Source: Roseobacter sp. GAI101 (lineage in GTDB: Bacteria; Pseudomonadota; Alphaproteobacteria; Rhodobacterales; Rhodobacteraceae). From it: a stretch of 64,000 nucleotides of DNA. Both the position numbers and the translations under genes were made by a program. The stretch lies in the NCBI RefSeq assembly GCF_000156335.1, contig NZ_DS999216.1, forward strand, positions 58,813-122,812. Reading direction: 5' to 3'. Within the stretch, counting starts at the first letter, position 1. Each line of letters starts with the position of its first letter. Below, piece after piece: positions 12,101 through 27,100 of this stretch. The notes beneath the pieces are model-generated. The model did no database searches. It was not told where the DNA came from and saw only the letters and a program-made list of their open reading frames with translations.

Positions 12101-15100
12101 ATCTGTGATCGGCTGGCCGGTATCTTCATCCAAGACCAGTTCCAGATAATGCGCACTTGTCGGAATTTTGGCGACTTCATCAGCGTTCAGGAAGGTCACA
12201 AAGTTTTCGGTGGCCGTGAAGGTGTTGATCTCGAGGCTCAGCGTCGCATTGGCCTCGAGATCGACGCCGGGGACCGCAAGGCCGCTCTCAAGGGTCAACA
12301 GCGCGCGACCGACAACACCGCTATTGCCAGCAGGGGAAATTCTGATCTCTAGGTCAAGCAGGCCGCTGACGACGCCGACATATTGGATCGACCCGCTGAC
12401 GTTGCCGGTCAGACGTGTGCTGTTGACGGTTTCGCCGTCGATCTCGGACTGACCGTTCGCCAGTTGCAACGAACCGGTCAGGGTTACGGCGTTGAACAGC
12501 GTCACCGACCCTTCGAGCAGCGCGATGAAGTAGTAATCGGTGGGCCCTGTCGTGCCCGGTGCATTGCCACCGATGACGATCTTGGCAGGGGCATCCGCCG
12601 GCAACAGCGGCAGGAAGCTGGTTGGAACGATGAATTCCTGATCAACCCCCGTCGTGTTGAAGATAAGCGAGATGGTGACGTCGAGTACGAACAGATCAGT
12701 TGGAATACCGCCGAAATCACCCGTGTCCTGATTGCCGTCTGTGGATTGCGAACCGCCGGTACGCTCCAGCGACAGGCTGCCGGCGATACCGGCACGGCCA
12801 CCGGCGTCGGCGACCAGATCAACGATGAACAGACCCTGCGCGCGCCCCTCGATCAAGACGGCAGCGCGGGTTCCACCAAAGACTTTCGCACTGGCGGTTG
12901 CAAAGATTTCAATCCGCTCGGACGTGATGGACAGGTAGAAGCCACCCTTCAACTCGGCCAGCGGGCTGACGGCGGGGTCTTCGTTTGGCGCGGTCAGGGT
13001 GACGCTGCCCTGAATCTTGAAGGCGAACGACCCCGCCAGCAGATTAAATGACTGCTCGTCCGACGACAGGATAAGCTCTGTACCATTTTGATCCGCGAAA
13101 TACGTCTTGCCCGCGCTGGTGATCCGCCACTGGTTGACGTCACCGGCCAGCTTCTTGGTCATTGCAACGGTCGCGTTCTCGGCTAGCGTCACGTCAATAC
13201 CCGACGCGGCAAAGGCGGTACGCAGGCCCTGGGTTACGTCACGCTCAGCAAACAGCGGCGGGGTGGTGGACAGTCCAAGACTGCTAATGTTGGACTGACC
13301 CGATATCACGACCCCCAGCTGATCGCCCGGAATACCTTCCAGCGCGATTGTCTCGGTCCGGTCCTGATTGGACAAGTTGATCTGCAACACGGCGCTGGCA
13401 TCGATATGCAGACCTAGCGGGTTCAGCGCGCTAAAGTTGGTTTGAACCGCCGCAACACCCCAGAACTGCGGCACGCCAGTGTTGCCGCCGTCTTCGATTG
13501 TGAACGACCCTGCAATCGACCCGACATTGCCCAGCTTGATGATCTTGGCCGTGCCTGAGAATTTCAGGCTAAAGCGGAAGACATCGCCACGATCAGGGTC
13601 ATTGTAGGTGCCGAAGGTCAGGCGCGCCATGCCACGTTGTTCCAGCAGCGACTCGCCGCCCAAGCCGGGCGCGTCATAGCGGATGCCGCCGGCAATCTCG
13701 ATATAGAAGATCTTGGAGGTCGTCGCCCCGCCCGGCGCAGGGGTCGCACCATCTGCGACACGGTCGATGATCTTGAAGCTTTCGGTGCTTTGCGCGCCGG
13801 TGTTGCCCTCAAGATCGGACCAGCTGCCAGCCGTAAACGTGACGATCACATCGCCCGTCGTGTAAGCGCCGGAAGTGTAATAGCGGAAGGTGTTATTGCC
13901 CAGATCTGTGGGCGATCCCTGCAGGACAGCGACAGTCGCACCGGCACCACCAAGGGTAAATTCATTGCCCGTCAGCGTTTGCGTATTAATCGCAAACTCG
14001 GGGTTGATCGCGGTATCACCAAGCGTCGCAAATTGGACGTCGATGTAGCCGTTTGTCTGTGCGCTGGTGACGCTCAGCGTCTGGGTCTGCTGGGCCTCGA
14101 TCGCGGTGCCATCGTATGTCCACGCAGTCGCGGAATAGGTCAGGGTAACAAATTCACCCGCAGCAATCGGATTGGCCGCTATGCCACCGGAAACCGTCAG
14201 TTCGATCAGCCCGGGGCGAAGTGGTTCTACATCAGTTGCCCCGGCAGGGGGTGCGCGGGCGTATTGCCCGGTAACGGTAAGTGTTGATCCATCCGCACGC
14301 GTGATCGTATAAGCACCGCTGGCAATACCTGCGGCGATGCTGGCGCGATCCAGCAGTTCTGTCGTGCCAAGCTGCAAGCTCAGGTAGAAGGCAGCAGGCG
14401 TGGTGCCCTGTTCGATCTGCAGTTCTACGCTGTTCGACGCGGTGGCGGCGTCAACCGTATTGCCGCTTGCGTCAAGCCAGTTGAAGCTGCCGCCGATGAA
14501 TTCAACCGTCACGTTATTCGCCGTGGCATCACCGCGGAAGCTGCCCAGATACCAGACCCGGAAGATCGCGTCGGTCCCGTCCATCCCCAGATAGATCGGG
14601 GCTTGCGACGTGTCAGCGACGATGGTGCCGTTCGTCGCGCTAAAGGTGACTTCGGCATCCAGATCGGTGACTGACGCCTGATCGATCTCAAACGCATAGG
14701 ACGGCATCGCAAAGCGGACGTCGATATAGCCGCGGTTGTTCAGGTCGTCGAGCCCGATCACACCGCCATCGACAGGGTCAGCGATTGCACCGGACAGTTG
14801 TAGTACCTGGAACGTCTCGACCGACGCTTCGCCCGCATTGCTACCCGAACTGTAAGTGCCAGCCTGCACCGCAACGCGGACTTCGCCAGCGCTCAGGTCA
14901 CTGCCGAGGAAGTAGCGCACGGTTAGGCCATCGCCGATCCGCATCGCACCTGTGATACCGACACTAACTGGGGAGGCTTCTGGACCAATCGTGACGATGA
15001 TCTCGTCGCCCAATGTGGCAAAGTCGATCACATCCCCGAACGTGGCCGTAAAGCGGACGTCGATCCAGGATGTATCCAGCGTCAGCGGCGCAAAGGAAAC

Positions 15101-18100
15101 CACTCCGGTCGTCGTCACAGCCGCACCATCGTTGCGCAGAACAGTCGCTTCCTCAATGCCATCTTCATTCACGAAGGTCGCAATCCGCTCGATTGTAGTG
15201 CCAGTGGTAAAAGTTCCCTTGGTCCAGTAGCGGAAGCGGTAATCCTCGGTGAGTGTATCCGGATCGACAGGCTTGCCTGCAACGTCAACCACGGGATCGG
15301 GGTTCAGCCACTCGGGTGCCTGCGTATCGTCGAATGCGATCTGAACGTTCGATCCCACAAACGCAAATTCAGGCGCAAGGTCGATGATCGACCCGATGCG
15401 CAGACCTTCGGCAGGGCGTGCAAAGCTCAGGTCGACATAGCCGCGACCGTTGATCGTGCCGATACCAATGGTGCCATCAACGCCGGGGTTCACGATGGTG
15501 GCCTGTGCACCCGCAACCTTGAAGTCCAACGTCAACGCACGGTTCTGCGCGCCTGCAACGCCAAAGCTGTTGGCCGCAATATTCAACCCAGCCTTGCCGA
15601 CCGAGAAACCACCGTTCAGGAACACGCGGGTGATCCCCGCGCCCAGGTCCTTGAGCCCCGTGACAGTAACACCAGCAGCCCCCGCACCGCTGAGGGTAAA
15701 GTTGGCAACATTGGCGGTAAAGTCCGGAACGATTTGCCCCGTTGCCGGCGTCACCAGAATATCGACATAGCTGACGTCACCGGTTTCACCGCCGTTCAGC
15801 GATGTGACTGTCAAGGCTCGGGCCAGATCGGCCTTGTAGGAAACCTGATCCTGCTTGAACGTCAGACCTACAGCGGCAGTGGTCGCCGCAGGATCGGTCG
15901 GCACGATGGCATAGCGGTACTGAACCGCTGTATCCGTGCTCGACCCGTCATCCTGACGCACGGTCGCCGCGTTCCCGGCCAACGCCCCGCCCGAGGTCAC
16001 GATGAATTCAGGTGCTGCATCCAACAAGGACGCCGGATCAAGACTGTAACCCGTGGGCGGTGCCCCAAAGATGCTGGTAAGCGACAGCGGGTTCGTCGCA
16101 CCGGCCACCGCATCGACTTCGCCAATTTCAAGAACGCCGTCGTTGACGGTGCCGGTATTGGTGATGTCGGCCGCCGCTTTGACAAAGGACCATGACCCGT
16201 TGATCGCAGTGACCGTGACGCTACCAACCGACGCACCGTCCGCAAAATCACCCGTCAGCCAGTAGCGGTAGGTCGGTGTACCTGTGGCCGTGCCGGACAT
16301 AAGCGTCGGTGCCTGCGCGCTGTCCAACGCGATGGAGCCGATGCCTGTACCCGACAGCGTAAATTCCGCGCCCAGATCCGTGATCGACGCAAGGTCATAG
16401 CCCGCAAAACCGGTCGGAACAGCCTGGAAGGTAATGTCGATATAGCTTCGCGCGCCCAGACGGTTGATGTCAATCGACGCACCCTCACCCGGATTAACCA
16501 GCGCCGCAGTGGCCCCTTCGACAACCAATTCAATCGCAGGCGTCACGATCGACTGGTTCCCTGCCGCATCGCTGAACGCGTTGTCGACAAAGCTCAGCTC
16601 ATACACACCCGGCGCATAGACAAAACCACCCTGCGTGATCGTGTACTTGAACTGCGTGATGCCCTCGGATGTCAGGTATTCCTCAAGCGTCACACCCTCG
16701 GCCGCGAGATCAGCGGGTACGGTCACGGCAGTGTAGATAACCTTCCCATTGTCAGGGCTGGTCGCATCATCGACAAAGCCTTGGCGCACAGCGACCGGCG
16801 CACCAACCGTGACGTTCGAACCATTAAGGGTCAGCGTGAATTCCGCACCCGTGTCGAAGATAGACGCATAATCCAACGCATTCCCCGATGGTGCCCGGAA
16901 CGAGATGATCAACTCGTTCGATCCCGCATTCAGCGCGTTCACATCGGCGGTGTATCCCGTGTCAGAGGTACCGAAAGGTCCAACCAGTTTGGCTGTCGGG
17001 TTCACGATTTTAAAGCTTTGCGTCACCGTCTGGATGCTTGGCGTATTATCGCGCGTCCAGCCACCGGCGTTGAATTCAACCGTATATGTCCCTGTCGCAA
17101 GCGCATCGCCCGCGAAGAAAAAGCGGACGATGTCATCGCCAACGATCACACGGGCATTGTTCACCGTCGTCGCGCTAAAGGACTTCAGCGCGACGATGGC
17201 GTCGTTTTGATCGCGAACGGTGAACGGTGCCACGTTTTTGTTCACAATGGCACGCAGATCATCCAGCGTCAGGTCAGCACCGATCTCGGGAATAAAGCGG
17301 ATATCGATCCAAGGACCGGACACCACAGCCGCTGTTCCTGTTTCGGACGATTCTTCATCCGCAACGCCACTATACAGCACCGCGCCGGTCTGCTCGTTTA
17401 GATAGCTCCAGCCTTGATTCACGTAAGTATAGCTGATGTCGCCGGTCGCCGTGCCAATCACCCAGAAACGGTAGGTCGTGCCGCCAAGGTGAACAGGGGC
17501 CAGCGTATCATCCAGAACAACGCCGCTGCCATCCGCAAGGATCAACTCCGGTGCCAGATCAAGAACACTGCCCGGATCAAGAATAACACCACTTGCAGTG
17601 GTCGGAGCAGCATCCAGCGTGACGTCGATATATCCGGCATTGTTAATTGCCGACTGACCCAATTCAGTGCCCGTACCCGGCCCTGCCAGTTCCTGTGTCG
17701 GGCTGGCGGCGCGGTCCTGAACGATCGCAATCGCAACATCATCGCCAAGCAGGGTCTGGAAGCCGAAGCGCAAACTGCCCTCGATGGTGATGAGATCAAT
17801 CTGGTCAGGGATCTTGGCAAGGAACAGGATCGTCGCCTCGCCCGACGCGATCTTGCTTAGGTTTGCATAAAGCCGCGCGGACAGCGACAGGTTGTCAGCC
17901 GCAAAGTTCAACTGCCCGATCACAAGAATCTTGCCATCGGTCGAGATCTTGATCGTGACCTGCCCGTTGAAGGTCAATTGGGATGTGTAGATCGAATAGA
18001 GCTTTGCACTGCCTGTAATCACCATCGGGGCTTGGAAGGCCGCGGCAAAACCGCTTTGCGACGGGTTCGCCTGCACCAGACGGTATTGCGTCAGCACCTG

Positions 18101-21100
18101 ACCGCGCACCATGTCCAGCCATCCATCAACACTTACGTTCGCTGGCAACTGGAACGCCGGGCCCGTCAATTCGCTAGGTGTGGTGATGTCCGGCAGGCTG
18201 GTGAAGAAATCAACGCCGCCGGTGAAGTTGTTGATGGTCAGACCCGAGATCGGCTCAAGCAGGATACCGCCCGGAATTTGTGCCGTCACCAGTACGCCAA
18301 GCGGGCCAAGTTCGCTGAGCGCAAAGCGGATGGTAAAGCCCGACAGGCCCGCAACGGAATACCCTGCCTCGACCCCGATAAAGAACACGCGGTCGGCAAC
18401 AACGGTATCCGTATCAAGCACCCCGATCTCGTTGCCGTTTGCATCAACCTTGATGATCCCGCCGATCAACGTGCCTTCGATCTCGCCGCCAAAGACATTG
18501 CCCGAGATGGACACACCAAGGGATTCAATTCCAATGATCGGGTTATCCCCCCCGATCAGCGCGCCCACGTCGATCTGGATACCTCTGACGGTGCCTTCGA
18601 ACTTCAGGCCGGCATTGCCTTGCAGCCCTGTGATCGTCGCCGACAGGGTCAGAACGAACTTCTCAGGGGCAGCCTGAATGTCAGCCCACTGCACGCCAAT
18701 CTCGGTGATCCGGATCGGCAGCCATGCTGGCCACTTGAACGTGGCACCCGTGGCCGACCCGACGCCGATAAACACGCCAAATCCACGCTTGGTAACGAAC
18801 GTCCCATCACCTAGGAACGCAAACTGGCGCGCCTCGCCGACCAGCGTCACAGACCCAACAGTCAGTTCGGCACCGATCGCGGCAAAGCTGATCAGCTCTT
18901 CGTCAGCGGCGGCACCGGTATCAAGGTTCAGGTCCTGCCCCGTCAGAACAAGGTTCGGCCCCAGCGTGATGCGGAATGTGTCCATCCGCCAGATAAAGCC
19001 GTCGACCACACCATTGGTGAAGGTCAGACCAAGGCGGATCGCCTCTGTATCGGGGGCACCGACCGTATCGGTCAGTTCTGGGCCGGTGCGGTCGCGGATA
19101 TCTGCGGAAATCGGCTTACCGGGCGCGAACTTTGCCCCGCCAGAGGCAAAGAAGATCGACCCGTTGAAGTTTACGGCCTGACCGAACACGACGCTAAAGT
19201 CTGTGACACCGATGCGCAGATCATCAAACTCAAGCAGGCTGCCAAACCGGATCGGGCCAGTCTGGCTGTCGGTGCGTGTGGCCGAGGCCGCCGTCGGGTT
19301 GCTGTTCAACCCGCCATAGATCAGCTGCGCCGTCTTCAGGCTGAACCCGTTTTCATAGACAATCAAACCCGGTGTAAGTGCTGTCCCCGTAATCAGCCCC
19401 GTCAGCCCAAAGCTTGGGAAGGTGACGCGCACGGTGCCGATCTCGACCAGCTTCTGGCCCGCACCCTCCAGCGTGTTCAGCAGATCCTTTGACGCGTCAT
19501 AATCGGGATCATAGCCGATCTTGATGTTGACCGCTTCAAAGGTCAGAACCTCTGGCACGGTGCCGATCAAGCTATCCGCCGTCACTTCCCACTTGCCGGT
19601 AAAGCCGATGTCAGGCTCGCCACCCGTGACCGCCGCCAGCACATCAATTCCAACGTCGAACTTGACCAGCAGACCGTTGATCACGACGCTTGTGCCACCG
19701 GTGTTAGACGGGGTGCCGCCTTGGGGTGGAGTGCTGCCAAAAGCAAGGGCCGCGCGATCGGCACCAATCGCAATCGTCAGGATTAGACGGCCATCCTTGA
19801 ACGCCAGCTTATCAAGGCCGACCGAAGGAGATTCAATCGTGACCGGACCAATGTTGAACGACAGGCCACTGGTCTGCACTTCAGGAATGTTGGCAACCGT
19901 AAAGACCGACGCATATTGCACCCGCAGCGGATCGGCGGCAGTGCCCACGCTTGCGGCGTTGTTGGTGGTGCGGTCCGTCAGTGTCACCCCATCCACGGCA
20001 CCGAACAGAACGGTTGTCGTCGGCAGACCGGTACGGTCCTGATCGTAAGACCAAGTGCCCGCGATAAAGTCGACCTGTACATCACCGACACTGAACGCCG
20101 CGTTCGACAGTGTATTCGCAGCAGCGCCAACCGGGCTGGCCGGCACACCCACGACGGGCGCAGGCGGCTTGGCCGCAATGAAGTAGCGCCATGTCGTCGC
20201 CGAAACCTGCGCGACCCCAATGACACCGCCGACATTCGCAGCACCGCCCACGGCCGAGATCCGGATTTCGTTGCCGTCGATGGTCGCAATATTCAGGCGC
20301 TGCCCGACAGTCGTACGGAAGGTCACGTCGATAAACCCTGCAGCGTTTAACTGCGTCGCATCCACCGTGGCACCCGAAAACGGCTTGGCCAGCGCGATTG
20401 ACGCCGCCTGCGCAGCCGCAAGACGGGCCAATTCAAACTCTGCCGCGCCAAAGCCGTTGCCAAGGGCGCGCAGCACGCTAAAGCGTTCGATTTCACGGGC
20501 TCCCAGCGAATTGGCGCTGTCTTTCCAGGAATTCGCCAGGAACTCGACCTCATAGGTGATCGGGCTGTTCGTTGGAATGCTGTCCGGCTTGTTCAAAATC
20601 TCGTAACGGAAGGTCGGCTTGGCTGTTCCCTCGACCCGCGTGGCCGCACCGGAGACTTCGATATTGAAGGTCGTGCCAGACTGGTTCACCGCACGGATGA
20701 TGAATTCCTGTTCATCATCCGTGATGGAACTGTCGACGATGCCGTCGGGGTTGCTAGGCGTGCTAAGGTAGTTGTTGTTGTTAAAGATCACGTCGATGTA
20801 GTTCAGCTGGTCCAAACGCACGATCTGGTTCTGCAATGGCGCAGCAAGATCGGCGCTTAGCTGCACCAGATCCCGTGGCCGCGAATTGACGACGCCGGTC
20901 TGACCGTTGATCGTATAGCTGGTCAAGCGAATATCGGACAGCTGGAAGCCGTTGCCGCCACCAAAGTTGAACCGCGCAGCACCGCCCAGACCGATGGCGC
21001 GGTCGGCATCACCCTCCGGGTTGACGGTGATCCGCGTATCGGGGGCAAACACCTCGATCACGCCAAGCGGTGTGCGCGTGAACTGAACGGCATCCGACGT

Positions 21101-24100
21101 GATTACCACAACATCTTCGGCAGCCGTGGCACCGATCCCAATGGTCAGCTTTTGGTCGCCCGTGCCGCCCATCACCATTTCCATCGTGCCGGAAACGAAC
21201 TTGACCGCAAGGCTTGGCAGCATATCGTCGGCGTCAAGACGCGGAATATCCAGAACCTGCGTCGTCTCGATCATCTGGCCCGAGTTGTTGATCCACACCT
21301 CGACCGAACCCTGAATGCGTAGACCGTCAATGCCCACGACCGACGCGTCCCCTTTGGCATAGATCGCAAAGGTGCGCAGGCCGCTGGTCACAAATTCCAA
21401 CACGACAAGCTGGGTGTTGGTGATCAGCAGGCCGACATCGTCATCGGTGCTTTCCAGATCGGGACCCTTGTCGCCGAGGAAGATGCTGATGTTGCGCCCC
21501 GAAATACCGCTTGAAACACCCGCCGCAACGAAATTCGCATAATCTGCGATGTTCAGCGTGGTCACCGATCCGGTGATGGTCAGGTAAGGGTCATAGCTCA
21601 GCGTCACATCGGCAACGCCAAGCTGGATAAAGAACGACTTGGCAGGCGTCGCGGTCTGGGCCGCACTAAAGGTCAAACGATAAACGGCGTCACCGATATC
21701 AACGGTCTGATCAATGATGCGCCCCGTTGTGTTGAAGCGCAGGATGCCAGTGCCCTCGGCTGCGAAATCACCCCCACCACCTTGCGCCGTCAGTTCGATC
21801 TGGCCGGCAAGGCCGTTTTGCGTAGGATCGGTTTCACCGGCGTAATAGATAATCACACCCTTGGCGTCGGTCAGGCCGTAAACGTCAGGGTCGTCGGGAT
21901 CAGAATCCGGATCGGTATAGGTGCCGGTCACTTCGCTGAAGACAAAGATCGTGCGCTTTTTGACGTTCGCTGGGTCCGTCACGTCAGAGAAGGTCGAAAG
22001 CGAGATCGTACCGCCGAACGCAAGCTCGGGTCGGTCATCCGCTGTGATCGTCCCGGTTGCGTTCCCCAGATCAACCCTCAGGCGCAGATTTTCGCCGGTA
22101 ATGCGGATGAACTTGCCGCCAGGCAGATCAAGACTGCGTGTCGTTTGCTCGACCCCATTCCCATCAAGATAGGCGGCGACCTTAAACTCTTCGTTCACCG
22201 GAACCGTTGCGGTATTCAGCTCAAGCCGGAAATTGGGTGAATCAAATGCGAATGTGTTGCGGCCGTCGGTGAACGATTTGGCGGGCAGCGTCACATCGAT
22301 ATTGGCCGACAGACCCGCAGGCGTGATCAGGATCAGCGCATTACCAGTCACGTCAACGTCGATGGTGCCAAGGCTGGCAGTGACGTCTGTCGCAGAGATT
22401 TTTGTGACGATGGACCCGTTGCGCAGCGTGGTCCGCTCGAACGTGACATCAGCCTGAAGGGCGAAATCTGCGCTGGCAACGCTGGTCGGTGTGACACCGC
22501 TTGTATTGATCAGCAGCGAAAGCCCCGTCCCGGCGTTGGTGCCGATGGCCTCAAAACCGATAATGGTTTCTCTGAAGCCCTGTTCTTTGAAGACATAAAG
22601 GAAATCTGGTTCAACTGTCTCAGGGGTCGTGGCCCCCGGTGACAGGCCGGTAACCTCGGTAAAGTCAAATGCAGCGGGCAGCGCTGTCTGTGGCGTTCCA
22701 GCCGGCGCACCGGTACGGCCTTGGTTGACCTTGATCTTGACATTGTTGGACGACAGCGCGACGCCACCGACGCCAACCAGATTGACACCAGCTACTTCCG
22801 CATACAGCGCGGTATAGCGGTCGCCATTCAGGCTTGCGATATACTGGCCGGTGACGGCGCTGATCTCGACCTGTGACAGCAGGGCCAGATCGAATGAAAT
22901 CCCCTGAACCGCAACACCAACAGCACTGCCAGCAGCCGCTGGAACCGAAGACGTGCGGTTCGGGACATCAAGCTCGAAATACGGGCCGCCGACACCGACA
23001 AAGGCGTTGATGTTGCTACCGCTGATCTGCATCACCCCAAAGGTCTTGTTGGTCGGGTTTGCCGTCGCCGGAATGACCAAACCTTTATAGAAGGTCACGT
23101 TTCCGGACAGGAACACATATTGGTCAATGGTGATCACCGCAAAGCCCGTCACCTCAAGAATTTCCGCAGCCATCGACAGCGTCACGTCATCAGCTGCATC
23201 AAGGCCGGTCGGCACGATCAGGTTGTTCGTATCAAAATTGATTGTCCGTCCGACGGATGCCGCGTTGTATTTCACTTCGAAATCATAGGCCGACAAGGTC
23301 AGACCATCGATGCCGACCAGTTCCACATCACCGCCAGCGTTCAGCGCGGTATAGGCCCCTGCCGTAGGCAGACCCGCCGCAATCGGCAGACCCGTCGTCG
23401 CGTCAACGGATTGCAGCAACGCCAGTGCGACGAACCCATTGGAAATCTTCAGGCCAACCAGATCGGTCTGCGCGTCAAACGCCTGTTCAAGGTCATAGCC
23501 CGTTCCGACAAAGATGTTCACATCCCGCGCACCGACCGTCAGCAGCGATACCGTCCGCGCCGCGCCATCCGACAGCACCACATCCAGCAGCGCATCACCC
23601 TTGCGGAAGGCGAACTCGCCCGAGATGAAGACGTATTGTTCCACACCCAGCACCAGCGAACCGCGCACTTCGACGACCGTCTCGATCAGGTCGTCAAAGG
23701 TGATCCGTGGGTTTTCGCCGACGGTGACGTTCCAGACATCTGCATCGCTGAAATCAAGCGTGCTGTAGGTCGGTAGCGTCTTGTCGATGCCATTCACTGC
23801 GACATTCAGCGTCCCGCTCAGCACAAGACCGTCTACACCCAGCAGCGCTGCATCACCGCTCGCCTTGACCGCATACCAAGACCGCAGCGGCGTGGTCGCG
23901 GCCGGAACAGTCGGGCTTTCCTTAACCAGCAAAATACCAAGGCTGTTCACATTCAGCGTCACGCCGGTGATATTGCTGGCTGGGTCCACGCCGGTCACGC
24001 GACCCGAAACAGGGTCCGTCACATAGTTAGGCACACCCGTACCTGCAAAAACCGCGACGTTGGCAAGGCCAAGGCGCAGGACAGATGTGTTGAAGGATGT

Positions 24101-27100
24101 TGCATCATCGAGCGTCCGAGCGGCGACGTTCTGCTCGGAAACAAGCGATGCCTCACCGCGGGCGTGAATGAAATCGTCGATGATGATCGTGGCGTCGGCG
24201 TAAAGCGCAATACCGTCGCGTGTCACGTCGAGAACAGTATCAGTCTGGGGTGCAACAATTCCGTTGCGATTGGTGGCCGACAGAATATCGTAGGTGCCCG
24301 GGTCGATGGCAGTGGTGGTATTCCACTCGGTCGAGCCGAGGTTCACCGCCCGGTTCCAGTCAAGGACCGTTAAGGGGGTCAGGCTGCCTATGATCGCGGC
24401 AGAGTTCACTTCAATCGCGCCATTGTTCAGCGTAGCGTCGATCACATCGACCCCTTCAAGGGTCGCCGTGTCAATATTCGCCTTCAGACCGAAATAGCCG
24501 CGCGCATCCAGAACAGGGTCGGACGACGTGATGCTTGCAAACACCAGCCCCGCGCTTACCACCGACATACCCGGCCCGTCGCGGATACCGATGGTCAGAC
24601 CCGGATCCGCTTCGGTCCCTACTACGCCAAGGCTGATGCGGGTTAGCGACGCATTATCCATGTCTGTCGCCAGATCAAAGCTCTGGTCGCTGTTCACGTC
24701 AACATCTACGATATCCTGCGCAAAGCTGAACGTTGCCTCAGCCGCGATAAAATCGAACGCGCTGAACGACACAGCCCCCGTGACCTGCGTCGTGTCGGCG
24801 GTCTCATTGAACCGCGCGTCCAGCGGTGCACCCCTAGGGCCGTAATTGAACAGCACCCCATCGCCCGACACCTGATCAGGCACCACAACTGTCGTCCAGT
24901 CAAAGCCCGGATCGGCCACGTCCAGCGGCACGTGAGTGTAGTAATCCAGCGTCAGACTGTTGATGTTGAAAACAATCCCATCCGGCAGGTTCGTGATCGT
25001 CGCATTGCCAAGGCTGCCGGTGATAGCCGTCGCACTCGGGATCGTGGTGACTGTCGCCGTTAGGACAGCGTCAGGCACCGCAGACAGCAGCGCAACCGCA
25101 ACATTACCACTCCCGACCGAGATACCCACACCACCTGGCTGACCGATAAACAACGGATCCGTCAAGGTCAGTCCAAGCAGCAGCAGATTCGCATCTTCAA
25201 GCGCGGCATCTGTATCCAGCTGGGCCTGCACGCCCGAGACTACTTGCAGATCAAACCGCGCACCCAGATCGACAAAGCCGAACGCATCCAGGGTCAGCGT
25301 GCCCGCCACTTTCAGATCAGTGCCCGCGTCAAAAACATCCGGCACGGCGCTAAACTGCGATACATTGACCCAATCAAGCTTGGTACCTTCGGTCGCAACA
25401 CCACCGGGCAGCGCCGTAACAGTCGCTTTGTTAAAGACAACTTCGATATCCGTCACCGCGATCTCAAGACCCTCGGGCAGCCCGCGCGGTGCGACTTGGC
25501 TTGCCGTCGCATAAAGTCCGGTCCAGCTGCGCACCGATGTCGCGCCAATGCCAGCCGTCTCGTTCACCACATAAAGGTTCAGCGCGGCATTCGTGACGGC
25601 AAAGCCCGTGCCCTGATCGGCCACGCCATTCACAACACCACTCGGCAGATCACCGGCCAGCGTGAATGCCCCACCGTCACCGATGAATAGATAAGCGCTC
25701 GACAGGTTGAACTTAACCAGTTGCGCCTCGGCGACTGTAATGCCAGCACCGTCGGTCACATTTGAAACCGTCTGGATCGTGCCCGCAAAGCCCGCTGCGA
25801 CAATCACGTTGTTCTGAATGTTCAGCTCGATCTGACCGCCAAAGGACAGGTCAAGCGTCTCTTCAATCGTGCCAATGCGCGTGCCGTTGAAATCGTCGAT
25901 GCCCGTCCAGTCAAGTTTGGTCGACACCATCGCGGCATCCGTCGCAGCGCCGTTGAAGCGGAAGGTGATATTACGCGCAATCGCGATGGCCCCATCGATG
26001 CCGCGCAGGTCAGCCTGACCAATCTCGCCCGCTACCGCGAGCCAGCTTAGAGGCGCGGCAGCCGTGGCAGCTTCGCTGATAATCGCAAGCTCAAGGTTGG
26101 CATCCTGAACGGCGATCCCTGTGCCGCCCTCTTCCAGACCGGTCGCGCGCAGGGTCAAATCATCATAGATCAACGCGCCCCCTGCCCCTGCAAACAGCGT
26201 CGCGCCGCTGATTGAGAATGATAGAACCGACGCATCGGCAACAACGATACCGTTGTTATCATCAATCGTTTTGGTCTGCGCGTTGATGCCGAAGGCACCG
26301 AACAGAAGCACGTTATCTTCAATTGCAACTTCGATGGCACCCATAACGCTGAAATCAAGATCGGCGTTGATTCCGTCAACCGCATCCGTGATCGACGTGG
26401 TGCCAAAGATCGGCGCGTCAGCCGCGTTCAGCGTGGTCCAGTCCAGCTTGGTCGCCATCGCCGCAGGATCTGTTGTCGAGGCAGAGTTCAGGCGGACTTC
26501 GAGGTCATAAGCCTTGAGGTCAATACCGTTGATCCCGCGCACATCCAGCTGCCCTGCCCCGGCTTTCAGCGCGGTCCAGGTCTGTGTCGTGCCCGCAATC
26601 GTTGGGTCGGTCTGACCCTGACTGACAGACAGGAAATCAAGCGACAGATCGGCAGCGGTAAACCCTGTGCCGCCTGCACCAATGCCCGCCACGACGCCAT
26701 CAACGGTGGTAAAGCTGCCGCCAACACCGGCGAACAGATACCCGTTCGAGACGGTAAAGCTGATCACATTGACGTTCTCGGTGGCGGCAACCTCGCCGGG
26801 CAATGCATCAAGTGTTTCAAGCGCCACGATATCACCGGTCAACGACCCTGCCAGCAAAACGGTGCCGTCAATCTCGCCCCGGAAGGAACCGCCGAACGAA
26901 AAACCAAGCGTGTTGTCAAAGACAGCACCAAGGCTGTCATCGGTCGCACCGATTGCCGCCAGACCAGTGACCGTCGGAAACGCGGTCCCGTCCAGCGTCA
27001 GGTCATTCCAGTTCAGCTTGGTCGCCGAAATCTCATCCGCAACGTTTGTGCTGAAATATACGTCTTTGACGCTGGCCACAAAACCGTCCGGCAGACCGAC

